DNA of 64,000 bases. Origin: Palsa-504 sp963800415. GTDB taxonomy: Bacteria > Actinomycetota > Actinomycetes > Streptosporangiales > Streptosporangiaceae. The stretch lies in NCBI GenBank assembly GCA_963800415.1, contig CAWDBS010000077.1, positions 1-64,000 on the forward strand. The letters run 5' to 3'. Of this stretch, positions 36,443 through 45,513 are shown piece after piece. Position numbers and translations under genes: made by a program. Under the pieces are notes generated by a model. The model searched no databases, had not been told where the DNA came from, and worked only from the letters and a program-made list of their open reading frames with translations. How positions within the stretch are numbered: position 1 is the first letter of the stretch; the number at the start of each line of letters is the position of its first letter.

Positions 36443-37566
36443 CTAGGCCGCGAGCGCGGCCTGCACGACACGGCCTAGCGGCCAGGAGCCGGTCCTCCCC
36501 GCCGGGCGGGCCGATGAGCTGCAAGGACGCTGGCATGCCCGGCGGGGCCGCCGGGCACCGGCAGGGCGAGCGCGGGCAGGCCGGCCAGGTTAGCCGGATG
36601 GTGAGCACGGTAAGCGGCATGCCTCGCTTGCCGATCAGCGGCGGCGGGCCCACCAGCGTCGGCAAGGCGAAGCAGAGGATGGCGGCCCAGCATTCCGGTG
36701 AACCACTCGCGTACGGCCTGCCTGGCACGGTTCGCGGCGGCCAGGTCATCGCCAGTGATCGCGGCTGACTTGGCCATGTTGCGCTGAATGTGTCGACTCA
36801 GCCGCCCGAACTGCGGCATCAGGTACTCGTTCACCTGATAGGCCTCGGCGTCGATGATCAGGTTCGCGGCGCGATTCGCCGCGGAGAGGTCGAAACCGGG
36901 GACGTCAGCGCTCCTGACACCCGCGGCGGTGAGAGCAGCGTCGACCGCGCTGTCGACCATGGGGTCGATCGCCTGGCCAGCGCCGACCTCGGGACGCAAC
37001 CGGCCGACCGCCAGCTCGCAGGACGTGGCCATGAAGCCCGGCTCGAGCAGCCGCATCCCGAGTTCCAGCGCGTTAACGTCCGCGCCCAGCAGGCCAACGG
37101 TGTCCATGGACGGTGCCAGCGGGTAGATGCCATCGGCCGGTATGCGGCCCCACGTTGTCTTCAGGCCGGCGACCGCGCAGCACGCGGCGGGGATCCGCAC
37201 TGAGCCGGCTGTGTCGGTGCCCAGCGCGGTATCCGCCTCCCCCACCGCCACTGCCACCGCTGAGCCGCTCGATGAGCCGCCCGGCAGCCGCCCGGGATCG
37301 ACCGGGTTCACCGGCGTGCCCGACCAGTAATTCACTCCGCCGGCCGACCAGCACAGCTCAGTCAGGTTGGTTTTGCCAACGATCCTGGCTCCCGTCCGCC
37401 GGACTGCAGCCACCACGGCCGCGTCCCTGGCCGCCGGGCTGGCCTGATCCGCGATCACCTCGCAGCCGACCGTCGTGGGCAGGCCCTCGATGTCGATGCA
37501 GTCCTTGACCGCCAGCCGCGGGCCGTCTCCCGGCACGTCCAGCCGCACTATCCAGGTGGGGTCCAT
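36443..37566 (-). pseudogene. Amidase-signature-family protein, C-terminus frameshifted
   Basis: ATG at 37566. The Ser-cisSer-Lys triad is visible: AVKDCIDIEG (Lys), PGGSSSGSAVAVAVGEAD (cis-Ser) and GTDTAGSVRIPAACC (nucleophile). It runs intact to about residue 290, then three shifts (near 36690, 36590 and 36540) separate the end pieces ILCFALPTLVGPPPLIG, ANLAGLPALALPVPGG and ASLQLIGPPGGEDRLL. Amidases of this type hydrolyse diverse amides or transfer ammonia (GatA). Alone here, no gatB/gatC nearby. Confidence 0.78.
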
Positions 37567-37825
37567 CGGGCAATTGTCCCCTACCGGAGGCGGCCGCCCG
37601 GGCCCGCGCAGAACCACTGGGTGCGGGCTACCTGGCCGCCGGGCAGGGGCCGGACGCGGTACGCGGGATGCGAACCCGGCGAACCTGAACGCCTTAAGCG
37701 GACCTTCAGGAAACTTACGGCTTAACGGAGGGTAACCCTCGGCTCCCCTCAAGGTCCGGAGCCGATTATCGGAACGTAACGGAAGGACGAGGCCGCGGAG
37801 CGGCACGAAGTTGAGGGCACAACCC

Positions 37826-39163
37826 ATGAGCCAGACCTACGACCCCAACGATTCAGAGCACGGCCAAGGCTACGTGGCCGGACCCGGTTTCGCCAGCGGA
37901 GCCGGTTACCCTGGTGGCTATCCAGGCGGAGCCGGTTTTGCCAGCGAGCCGCCGCCGCCTCCGCGGCGGCCGAACCACAAGCGCCGGCTGATCGCCACCG
38001 GCGCGGTCGCGCTCGCCGCGGGCGCTGCCGCGGGCGGAGTGCTTGGCAACCTGAACCCGACCTCGGTCGGAACGGCCACCGCCACCTCGAAGACTGTGCT
38101 TTCCACCAGCCAGATCGCGTCGCGGGTGGACCCCGGGCTGGTCGATGTCGTGTCTACGCTCGGCGATCAGCAGGCCACCTCAGCCGGCACCGGCATCGTG
38201 CTGACCTCGAACGGCGAGGTGCTGACGAATAACCACGTGATCGATGGCGCCACGTCCATCAAGGTCACCGATGTCGGCAACGGCCGCACCTACACGGCCA
38301 AGGTCGTCGGGTACGACGCCACCCAGGACGTCGCGGTGATTCAGTTGCAGAACGCGTCCGGCCTCACCACCGCTAGCCTCGGCGACTCCTCAACGGTACA
38401 GACTGGTGACAGCGTCGTCGCGCTCGGCAACGCCGGCGGCAAGGGCGGCACTCCGTCGGTCGCCGCGGGCACGGTCACCGCCCTGAACCAGTCGATCACC
38501 GCGTCGGACGAGGGTTCCGGGAACAGCGAGCAGCTCACCGGGCTGATCGAGACCAACGCGAACATCCAGCCGGGCGACTCGGGCGGTTCGCTGGTCAACT
38601 CCTACGGCCAGGTGATCGGCATGGACACCGCGGCCTCCTCGGGGACCCAGCTCCAGTCCCAGTCCGGCCAGACCGCCGTGCAGGCCTACGCGATCCCGAT
38701 CAACGAGGCGACTTCCATCGCCAAGCAGATCGAGGCAGGCAGCGCCTCGGCCAACGTTCACATCGGTGCCACCGCCTTCCTCGGCGTGGAAACCCAGCCC
38801 GCGAGCCAGGGCTCAGGCAGCGGTTTCGGGGGCTCCGGCGGCTCCGGCGGCTTCGGTGGCTCCGGGGATTCCGGCGGCTTCGGCGGCTTCGGGGGCAGCC
38901 AGGGCAGCCAGGGCAGCCAGGGCAGCAGCTCAACCGGTGTGACGATCGCCGGTACCTTGTCCGGATCTCCGGCCGCCAACGCCGGCCTGACCGCAGGAGA
39001 CGAGATCACCTCGGTCGGCGGCCAGTCGGTCTCCTCGGCCCAGGACATCGCGCAGGTACTGGTCAAGTACCACCCCGGCGACCAGATTTCGATCAGCTGG
39101 GTGGACCAGTCCGGCCAGTCGCAAACCGCGAACGTGACCCTGGCGAGCGGCCCCGCGGCCTAG
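37826..39163 (+). CDS. HtrA/DegP-type serine protease with PDZ domain
   Basis: 445 residues. Gly/Tyr/Pro-rich cytosolic N-terminus (1-55), one signal-anchor helix (about 60-82), trypsin-like domain with catalytic His in VLTNNHVIDG, Asp in YDATQDVAVIQL and Ser in IQPGDSGGSLVN, then a Gly/Ser-rich linker (about 325-360) and a PDZ domain (GVTIAGTLSGSPAANAGLTAGDEITSVGG). Surface protein-quality-control protease. Preceded by a 240-base spacer with AT-rich runs; ATG has GAGGG upstream. Confidence 0.93.
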   Translation: MSQTYDPNDSEHGQGYVAGPGFASGAGYPGGYPGGAGFASEPPPPPRRPNHKRRLIATGAVALAAGAAAGGVLGNLNPTSVGTATATSKTVLSTSQIASRVDPGLVDVVSTLGDQQATSAGTGIVLTSNGEVLTNNHVIDGATSIKVTDVGNGRTYTAKVVGYDATQDVAVIQLQNASGLTTASLGDSSTVQTGDSVVALGNAGGKGGTPSVAAGTVTALNQSITASDEGSGNSEQLTGLIETNANIQPGDSGGSLVNSYGQVIGMDTAASSGTQLQSQSGQTAVQAYAIPINEATSIAKQIEAGSASANVHIGATAFLGVETQPASQGSGSGFGGSGGSGGFGGSGDSGGFGGFGGSQGSQGSQGSSSTGVTIAGTLSGSPAANAGLTAGDEITSVGGQSVSSAQDIAQVLVKYHPGDQISISWVDQSGQSQTANVTLASGPAA

Positions 39164-39222
39164 GGGCGGGCAACCCTGCAAGCCCGCCCCTACGGTAGCT
39201 AGCACCGCTAGCCAGCACCGAG

Positions 39223-39256
39223 CCAGTGATCCCCGGCTACCCCCGGGGATCACTGG
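39223..39256 (+). terminator. Strong rho-independent-type terminator after the HtrA gene
   Basis: Perfect 14-bp stem, CCAGTGATCCCCGG / CCGGGGATCACTGG, with loop CTACCC, followed by TTT. Confidence 0.85.
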
Positions 39257-39331
39257 TTTCGCCGTCCTATCAACCGGCCCGGGCGTCACACCGCGGAAGC
39301 GCGGAGCCGGCGCAGAACCGATGCACCCACT

Positions 39332-39346
39332 CGTTCGGGATAAAAA
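39332..39346. repeat. CGTTCGGGAT-type intergenic repeat, copy 2
   Basis: CGTTCGGGATAAAAA, 30 bases upstream of the polyol dehydrogenase start. Shares CGTTCGGGATAAAA with copy 1 at 5001. Confidence 0.55.
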
Positions 39347-39376
39347 TGATATGAGGCCGACGAGAGGAAAGAACGG

Positions 39377-40363
39377 GTGCGCGCAGCGAGACTCCACGCG
39401 GTGGGCGACCTGCGCATGGCGGACGAGCCGGCGCCGGACGCAGGGTCCGGGATGAGCCTGGTCCGGGTTACCGCGGTCGGCATCTGCGGCTCTGACCTGC
39501 ATTGGTGGGACGAGGGTGCGATTGGCGACGCCAAGCTCACGCACCCGCTCGTGCTCGGCCACGAGGGTGCGGGGGTGATCGCCGACGGGCCGCGGCGCGG
39601 CCAGCGGGTGGCGATCGACCCGGCCATCCCGTGCGAGACGTGCCGGGCCTGCCGGGACGGCTACCGGAACCTGTGTTACCGGATCAAGTTCTCCGGCCAC
39701 GGCGAGACCGACGGCATGCTGCGCGAGGTCATGGCCTGGCCGACGGCCTTGCTGCATCCGCTGCCAGACCGAGTCTCCGACGCCGACGGCGCCATGCTCG
39801 AGCCGCTCGGGGTGGCGATCCATTCCGCCGACCTGGGGCACCTGCCGTTCGCCGGGACAGCCGCGGTAATCGGCTGCGGGCCGATCGGGCTGCTGCTCAT
39901 CGGTGTGCTGAAGGCGGCGGGCGCGAGTTCGGTGCTGGCGGTCGAACCGCTGGCGCACCGGCGGGAGGCGGCCGCGCGGCTGGGGGCGGACCAGGTCTTC
40001 GATTCCGCCGCGGGCCTGGACGAGGCCGCGGTGGACGTGGCGTTCGAGGCGGCGGGCAACGACGAGGCGGTCGGGCTGGCCATGGCCTCGGTGCGGCCCG
40101 GCGGGCGGGTGGTGCTGGCCGGCATCCCGGGCGACGACGTCATCAGGTTCGGGGCCTCGCTCGCGCGGCGCAAGGGGCTGACGATGGCGATGGTGCGGCG
40201 GATGAACGAGGTGTACCCGCGGGCGATCAGCCTGGCCGAACGGGGGGTGGTGGACCTCAGCTCGGTGGTGACGAGCCGGTTCGGGCTCGCCAAGGTCCGG
40301 GAGGCATTCGCGGACGGCGCCCGGCGCACCGGGCTGAAGGTGATCGTCGAGCCGCAGCACTGA
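39377..40363 (+). CDS. Zn-dependent polyol/L-idonate-type dehydrogenase
   Basis: 328-residue medium-chain dehydrogenase. Catalytic zinc site: Cys in GICGSDLHWW and His in LVLGHEGAGV; structural zinc cysteines in IPCETCRACRDGYRNLC; Rossmann motif VIGCGPIGLLLIGVLKAAGASSVLAVE. Closest in style to L-idonate 5-dehydrogenase/sorbitol dehydrogenase. GTG start with GAGAGGAAAG upstream. Sugar metabolism, in keeping with the nearby lacI and glycosidase genes. Confidence 0.9.
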   Translation: MRAARLHAVGDLRMADEPAPDAGSGMSLVRVTAVGICGSDLHWWDEGAIGDAKLTHPLVLGHEGAGVIADGPRRGQRVAIDPAIPCETCRACRDGYRNLCYRIKFSGHGETDGMLREVMAWPTALLHPLPDRVSDADGAMLEPLGVAIHSADLGHLPFAGTAAVIGCGPIGLLLIGVLKAAGASSVLAVEPLAHRREAAARLGADQVFDSAAGLDEAAVDVAFEAAGNDEAVGLAMASVRPGGRVVLAGIPGDDVIRFGASLARRKGLTMAMVRRMNEVYPRAISLAERGVVDLSSVVTSRFGLAKVREAFADGARRTGLKVIVEPQH

Positions 40364-40430
40364 CCGCTTATGGACTGACCGCTTATGGACTGACCGCTTA
40401 TGGACTGACCGCTTATGGACTGACCGCTAA
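40361..40430 (+). repeat. 15-bp tandem repeat beginning at a stop codon
   Basis: TGACCGCTTATGGAC repeated four times plus ten bases. The first TGA is the stop of the dehydrogenase and each copy repeats it in the same frame; each also contains ATGGACTGA, a two-codon frame. Ends 9 bases before the DUF3054 start. Confidence 0.92.
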
Positions 40431-40439
40431 GGTGGGCGC

Positions 40440-40823
40440 ATGCGCTCGGCCCGGCTCGCGGTGATCCTCGACTGCTGCTGCGTGCTGGTGTTCGTGATCA
40501 TCGGCCGGGCCAGCCACACCAAGGGCGACAGCCTGGCCGGCATCGCGTCGACGGCGGGGCCGTTCCTGGCCGGGCTGGCTGGCGGCTGGCTGGCGGCGCG
40601 GGCCTGGCGGCGCCCGCTAGGGCTCTGGCCAGCCGGGGTGAGCGCGTGGCTCGGCGCGGTGGCCCTGGGCATGGTGTTGCGGGTGGTGTCCGGGCAGGGC
40701 ACCGCGTTCGCGTTCATCCTGGTCGCGCTGGCGTTCCTCGGCCTGTTCCTGCTCGGCTGGCGGCTGCTGGCCCGGCTAGGCGCCAGCCGACTTGCCTGCC
40801 GGGCCGCCCTCAGGCGCGGATAG
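40440..40823 (+). CDS. DUF3054 membrane protein
   Basis: 127 residues, four transmembrane helices. Pattern FVIIGRASH...G and ...LRPLGLWPAG matches DUF3054, a small actinobacterial membrane family of unknown function. AAGGTGG precedes the ATG; separated from the dehydrogenase only by the tandem repeat. Confidence 0.85.
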   Translation: MRSARLAVILDCCCVLVFVIIGRASHTKGDSLAGIASTAGPFLAGLAGGWLAARAWRRPLGLWPAGVSAWLGAVALGMVLRVVSGQGTAFAFILVALAFLGLFLLGWRLLARLGASRLACRAALRRG

Positions 40824-40920
40824 GGGTCCGGTCGCCCCAGACCGACGTCGTAGCCCTCGCTGACGCGGGCGATCTCGGCGAGCTCTAGCTGGTCAGCACC
40901 TCGATGGACAGGTCGTGCAG

Positions 40921-40954
40921 ACGGCAGGTCGTGGCCGACGGCAGGTCGTGGCCG
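40921..40954. repeat. 17-bp tandem duplication in the spacer
   Basis: ACGGCAGGTCGTGGCCG twice. The spacer 40824-41044 has no gene I can support; an AT-rich stretch near 40980-41010 may contain a promoter. Confidence 0.75.
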
Positions 40955-41044
40955 CGCAGCAGTCGGCGAGCAGTCACCGCTTTTATAACGAATTGATAAC
41001 GTGGTTGAGGTAGGGCTTCAGCTCGCCCCGGCGCCGGACGATGA

Positions 41045-41076
41045 TCATGTATGCGCATACGTATGCGCATACATGA
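41045..41076. promoter_or_regulatory. Perfect 32-bp palindrome, likely LacI-type operator
   Basis: TCATGTATGCGCATAC followed by its exact reverse complement. It is centred 30 bases before the start of a lacI-type gene, the usual site of autoregulation, and is unusually AT-rich and purine/pyrimidine-alternating (Z-DNA-prone TGCGCATACGTATGCGCA). Confidence 0.75.
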
Positions 41077-41090
41077 GAGGATTCCTCGCG

Positions 41091-41222
41091 GTGCGGGACA
41101 GGCCCAGCGTCTATGAGGTCGCGCAGCTCGCGGGGGTGTCGACGGCGACCGTGTTGCGGGTGCTGGCCGGGTACGAGCGGGTGCTCCCCGGGACCAGGGA
41201 CAAGGTGTTCGTTCGGGATTAA
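41091..41222 (+). pseudogene. LacI-family regulator, only the HTH domain left
   Basis: GTG start with AGAGGA upstream. About 43 codons: PSVYEVAQLAGVSTATVLRVLAG matches the LacI helix-turn-helix and hinge entry (ERVLPGTRDKV). It stops at a TAA inside CGTTCGGGATTAAAAG, a copy of the recurring intergenic sequence. The sugar-binding domain is missing; sequence changes directly to the glycosidase gene. A deletion or recombination at the repeat removed about 290 residues. Confidence 0.75.
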
Positions 41223-41225
41223 AAG
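41210..41225. repeat. CGTTCGGGAT-type repeat, copy 3, at the lacI break point
   Basis: CGTTCGGGATTAAAAG; supplies the TAA that ends the truncated lacI and is the junction with the following gene. Confidence 0.55.
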
Positions 41226-42976
41226 ACCTTCGGACCTGCCGCCGCCGGGCGCCCTGCGTGCGGTGCCCGGCCGGGGGCACGTGACGCTGGACTGGGAGCC
41301 GGTGCCCGGCGCGGCCGGCGTACCTGGTCCACCGGGCGGCCCGGGCCGCGGGCCCCTTCGAGCCGCTCGACCACGGCGGCGGTGACGTACTCGCGGTCCC
41401 GGCCGGGCCGTACGCCGACACCACGGGCGACGGCAACGTGGCGTACTACGCGGTGGCGGCGGTCGCCGGGTGGCCGTCCGCCGGGGGGCCGTCCACTGGG
41501 CCTCTGTCCGCCGGGCCGCTGTCCGCGTCGGTCGCGGCGGCGCCGCTGCCTGGCGGGGGTGGCGTGGTCACGGTCGTGGTCGACGATACGGTCACCGGCA
41601 CGCTGGACCGGCCGTGGCAGCCGATGATCGGTTCGGAGCACCTGAGCTACCTGCTGAGCCGGGACCGGACCGGCGGCCGGGCGATCGGCGCCGAGCTGCG
41701 CGAGGCGCTGCGGATCGCCCGGGACGAGCTCGGCGTGCAGGCCGTCCGCGCGCACGGCATCCTCTGCGATGACCTCGGGGTCTACCGGGAGGGCCTGCTG
41801 CCCGACTTCAGCGGCGTCGACCGGGTCTACGACGAGCTGATGAGCCTCGGCTTGCGGCCGGTCGTCGAGCTCTCCTTCATGCCCCGCGACCTGGCCCGCG
41901 ACCCGGACCGGACGGTCTTCAGCTATCAGGCGGTCATCTCCCCGCCCGCGGACTGGGACCGCTGGGGCGACCTTTGCACGGCCCTGGCCAGCCACCTGGT
42001 CCAGCGGTACGGCGCGGACGAGGTCACGGGCCGCTGGGCGTTCGAGGTATGGAACGAGCCGAACCTGGACGTGTTCTGGTCCGGCACTCAGCAGGAGTAC
42101 TTCCGGCTGTACGACGTGTCCGCGCGCGCGGTCAAGTCCGTGCACCCCGGGCTGCGGGTCGGCGGGCCCGCGTCGGCGGCGGCGGCCTGGACCTGCGATC
42201 TGCTGGCCCACACGGCCGTCTCGGGCGCGCCGCTGGACTTCCTGTCCTCGCACGTCTACGGCAACGTGCCGCTCGACCTGCGGGCCGGGGAACTCCCGGT
42301 GTGGTGGACCGAGTGGGGTACGACCCCGACCCACTTCAACCGGGTCGGCGACACCGTCTTCGCCGCGGCATTCCTGCTCCGCGGCATGGTGTCGGCGCTG
42401 GGCCGGGTCGGGGCGCTGTCACACTGGGTCGTATCGGATCACTTCGAGGAACTCGGGGCGCCGCCGGAGCTATTCCACGGGGGGTTCGGGCTGCTGTCGG
42501 TGGGGAACCTGCGCAAGCCCCGCTATTGGGCGCTCCGGCTGCTCGCCGGGCTGGGGCGGCGCCGGCTCGCCGTGCAGGTCCACGGCGACGGGGCCGGCGG
42601 CCTGGTGGAGGCGCTGGCCGCGCGGGACGATGACGGGCGTACCGGGATCCTGGTCTGGAACGGCACGCTCGACCAGGGCAAGATCGCCGGGGATGCCCGG
42701 CTGGATCGCGAGGTGCTGCTGCGGGTGCGGCTCCCGCCCGCGACGGCGTACACCGTCCGGCACTACCGCATCGACGCGGAGCACTCCAACATCGTCCCGG
42801 TCTGGGAGAAGCTGGGACACGGCGCTGCCTGGCCGCGGCGCGGCCAGTGGCGGGCGCTGCGCGAGCTGAACACACTCGACGAGCTGGTTCCGCCGGCCCA
42901 GGTCACCGGAGGACTCGTTGAGCTGGCCTTCGAGCTGCCCATGCCGGGGGTGTCCTACCTGGAGCTCGCGCCCTGA
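41221..42976 (+). pseudogene. GH39-like glycosidase, 5' end frameshifted
   Basis: A fibronectin-like N-terminal piece (LPPPGALRAVPGRGHVTLDWEPVPGAAG) without start codon, a one-base insertion near 41320 and then an intact 512-codon frame. TIM-barrel GH39 features: IGSEHLSYLL, acid/base Glu in FEVWNEPNLDVFW and nucleophile Glu in VWWTEWGT; C-terminal beta-sandwich to the end. GH39 enzymes are beta-xylosidases or iduronidases. The catalytic part is whole from ATG 41438 and might still be translated. Its 5' junction with the truncated lacI suggests a deletion. Confidence 0.78.
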
Positions 42977-43297
42977 GCTCGCCCCCTGAATGCGCGGCCT
43001 GGGCGCGGGGGCGGGCGCGCGGGCAGGCGCGGGGGCGGGCGCGGCCCTCGGGGCGGCCCTCGGCACGGTCAGCTCATCATCATGGGCGCGGCTCTTGCCG
43101 GAATCGTGACGGCCGGGACCGGTCCGGGGCGGGTCAGGGTGCGGCCGCGGGGAGCGCATCGTGCCAGCACTCATGCGTCCGTCTCCAATCCGTTGAGCAG
43201 AGTCAGGCCCGACTGTATCCCGCTAAGATCCGAACGGATGCGTGCGACGGTCCCTAGCATTATCTATTATTCCGATGTGAATCAAGGAGATCGTTCT
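42977..43297. other. Spacer with G-rich repeats and promoter region
   Basis: No gene. 42995-43055 contains two copies of GCGCGGGGGCGGGCGCG with further G-runs, quadruplex- or terminator-prone. 43255-43280 is AT-rich (GCATTATCTATTATTCCGATG), a likely promoter for the next gene. Confidence 0.55.
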
Positions 43298-44185
43298 ATG
43301 CTGCTGCCCCGGCCCGATCACGGCGTTGTGGCTGCCGAACCGCCCGGCACCGGCCCCGGGTACTGGTCGGGTGCGCCGTGCGCGGTCGCGGGTGACGGCG
43401 AGATCTTCCTCGCCTACCGGCTCAGGCGGCCCATCGGCCAGGGCCGCGGCTACGCGGTGGCGGTGGCGCAGTCGGCGGACGGCCAGCGGTTCGACACGCT
43501 GCTGACCATCGGCAAGGAGGACATGGCCACCGAGTCGCTGGAACGGCCCGCCCTGGTCCGCACGCCGGAGGGACGCTGGCGGCTGTACCTGAGCTGCGCG
43601 ACCACGGGCACCAAGCACTGGCGGGTGGAGATGACCGAGGCTGCGCATCCGGCCGAGTTCGACACCAGGGACCGGCAGACCGTGCTGCCCGGCGACGCCA
43701 AGACCGGCGTGAAGGACCCGGTGATCGTGTACTACGGCGGCTTGTGGCACCTGTGGGCGTCCTGCCACCCGCTGGACGACCCGCTGCAGACGGATCAGAT
43801 GACCACCGAGTACGCGACCAGCGCCGACGGTCTGACCTGGACGTGGCATGGTACCGCGCTGAGCGGCACGCCGGGCCAGTGGGACTCCCGGGGCACGCGG
43901 GTCACCGCGGTGCGTTTCGACGGCGACGCGGTCACGGCCTACTACGACGGGCGGGCCAGCGCCGCGGAGAACTACGAGGAGCGAACCGGCGTCGCCGTCG
44001 GCTCCGACCCGGCGGCGCTGACGCCGGTCAGCCACCAGCCGCTCGCCGCCTCGCCGTACCACGGCGGCGGCCTGCGGTACCTAGATGTCGTGCCGCTGCC
44101 GGACGGCCGGTACCGGCTCTACTACGAGATGACCAGGCCAGACGGATCCCACGCGCTCCTTACGGAACTCTGTTATCCCGGCTGA
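43298..44185 (+). CDS. Five-bladed beta-propeller glycosidase-like protein
   Basis: 295 residues. Regular blades with Asp/Glu-rich turns: WSGAPCAVAGDGEIFLAYR, ESLERPALVRTPEGRWRLYLS, VKDPVIVYYGGLWHLWAS, and GLRYLDVVPLPDGRYRLYYE. This is the fold of GH43/GH62/GH117-like enzymes; the conserved acidic residues fall in the blade starts (RPALV..., KDPVIV...). Exact substrate unknown. AAGGAGA lies seven bases before the ATG. With the GH39-like enzyme it suggests plant or algal polysaccharide use. Confidence 0.8.
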   Translation: MLLPRPDHGVVAAEPPGTGPGYWSGAPCAVAGDGEIFLAYRLRRPIGQGRGYAVAVAQSADGQRFDTLLTIGKEDMATESLERPALVRTPEGRWRLYLSCATTGTKHWRVEMTEAAHPAEFDTRDRQTVLPGDAKTGVKDPVIVYYGGLWHLWASCHPLDDPLQTDQMTTEYATSADGLTWTWHGTALSGTPGQWDSRGTRVTAVRFDGDAVTAYYDGRASAAENYEERTGVAVGSDPAALTPVSHQPLAASPYHGGGLRYLDVVPLPDGRYRLYYEMTRPDGSHALLTELCYPG

Positions 44186-44214
44186 AGCCTCCGTTAGCGG
44201 AGCTGACGGCACCG

Positions 44215-45213
44215 CTAGAGCTTGAGGGGATCGGCGGGGCGGCCGTTCCTGGCCTGCCCCTGGCCGACCGGCCTGGCGCCGACCATGCCCCCGGACCGTT
44301 CCCTGGGCATGATCCAGTCTCGGAAGCTCTCGCCGAGGACACCCTCGAGGAGCCTGATGTCAGGTTCGAACCGCGGGATGAGCTCCTGGCGCTGCTCCCA
44401 GCTGAGCGGCTGGCGCTCGCGGCTGTGCCGCTGCAGGTACCGCTCCAGCGGGCCGGTCAGGGTGGCTGCGGTCAGGCCTGGGATCACGCTGCCGACCGCG
44501 CTGCCCGCGCGCTGCGCCAGCGCCACCGCCCGGTGTCCCGGCGTCGGTTCCGGGTGGGAGGTGACGTTCTGCCGTGGTATCTCGGCCAGCACCCCCGGCT
44601 CGACCCCGAGAAAGACGCAGATCCGGTCCAGGGTCTGCGCGGGCTCATCGACCATCTCCCGGTAGCGCAGCACGAGGACCTGCTCGCGCGGGAACAGCGT
44701 AAACAGGTCCTCGAGCTGCCCGCCGTACTGGCCCAGCGCGGTGTAGTGCCAGAAGCTGGCCCAGCCGGCCGCGATCCGGCGTTCCTCCTCGCCGCAGGCC
44801 CGGACGAAGTTGCCGACCGGCTCCAGGCCCGCGGACCACAGGTGGGTCCAGTTGGAGTGCGCCCGCTCCACCGGATCGCGGAGGACCACGATCAGCCTGG
44901 CCTCTGGCAGCGTCTGGCGGATCCGGCGCGTCGCGAGCCGGTCGTAAAGGTACAAGGGCGTCGACTCGCCGCGCAGCGTGCCGGGCGGGGCCGCGTCGAA
45001 CAGCGCCTCGTACTCCGGCCTGCGCCAGATGTGCTCGCGGTAGGTCAGGGCGTCACCCGGGCCGCCCTTGGTCGGCGGCGGCCCGTCGGACAAGAAGAAC
45101 TTCGGCTCCTTGACCGGCGACATGAAGAGCCCCGGGTGCCGGGCGAGCGCGACGTGCAGCGCCGTGGTGCCTGCCTTGGGGGCACCGATCACCAGGAAGT
45201 CGGGCATGGACAC
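44215..45213 (-). CDS. PAPS-dependent sulfotransferase
   Basis: 332 residues. 5'-phosphosulfate loop FLVIGAPKAGTTAL at the N-terminus, 3'-phosphate motif VLRDPVERAHSNW (about 118-130), and the characteristic CVFLGVEPG region. Transfers sulfate to a hydroxyl of a carbohydrate, lipid or small molecule. GTG start preceded by GGAG; ATG two codons later is an alternative. Convergent with the propeller glycosidase. A dyad lies in its upstream region. Confidence 0.87.
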   Translation of the reverse strand: MSMPDFLVIGAPKAGTTALHVALARHPGLFMSPVKEPKFFLSDGPPPTKGGPGDALTYREHIWRRPEYEALFDAAPPGTLRGESTPLYLYDRLATRRIRQTLPEARLIVVLRDPVERAHSNWTHLWSAGLEPVGNFVRACGEEERRIAAGWASFWHYTALGQYGGQLEDLFTLFPREQVLVLRYREMVDEPAQTLDRICVFLGVEPGVLAEIPRQNVTSHPEPTPGHRAVALAQRAGSAVGSVIPGLTAATLTGPLERYLQRHSRERQPLSWEQRQELIPRFEPDIRLLEGVLGESFRDWIMPRERSGGMVGARPVGQGQARNGRPADPLKL

Positions 45214-45238
45214 GGGCGCTCCACAGAAGACTCGTACA

Positions 45239-45257
45239 TCTAATATTTCCGATTAGA
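45239..45257 (-). promoter_or_regulatory. Dyad upstream of the sulfotransferase gene
   Basis: TCTAAT - seven bases - ATTAGA, in a very AT-rich patch 26 bases before the start codon. Candidate operator or promoter element. Confidence 0.5.
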
Positions 45258-45513
45258 TTAGTCGGGTATTGCTGCTTGAGCTACTTTCTTACCCCGCTGG
45301 ACCGCTTCAATCACCCAACGGCGATGACGGAATGAGCCCGGACGGCGGCCGAGTAGACCCGGTGGCAGTGTACGCGCGACGGCCGCGGTGTACGCGCGAC
45401 GGCGGTGGCGGAGCCTAGGCACATGGGGTTCGCTGCCGGAAACAATGGGCCAGGTGACAGAGCCCGGGCTTCGGGGTAGGCAGCCGGGCAGGCCCACTGC
45501 GAAGGGATCAGCG

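Noticed and set aside
40440..40823. tRNA or rRNA genes
   Set aside because: No cloverleaf or rRNA signatures were seen anywhere in the window, including intergenic gaps.
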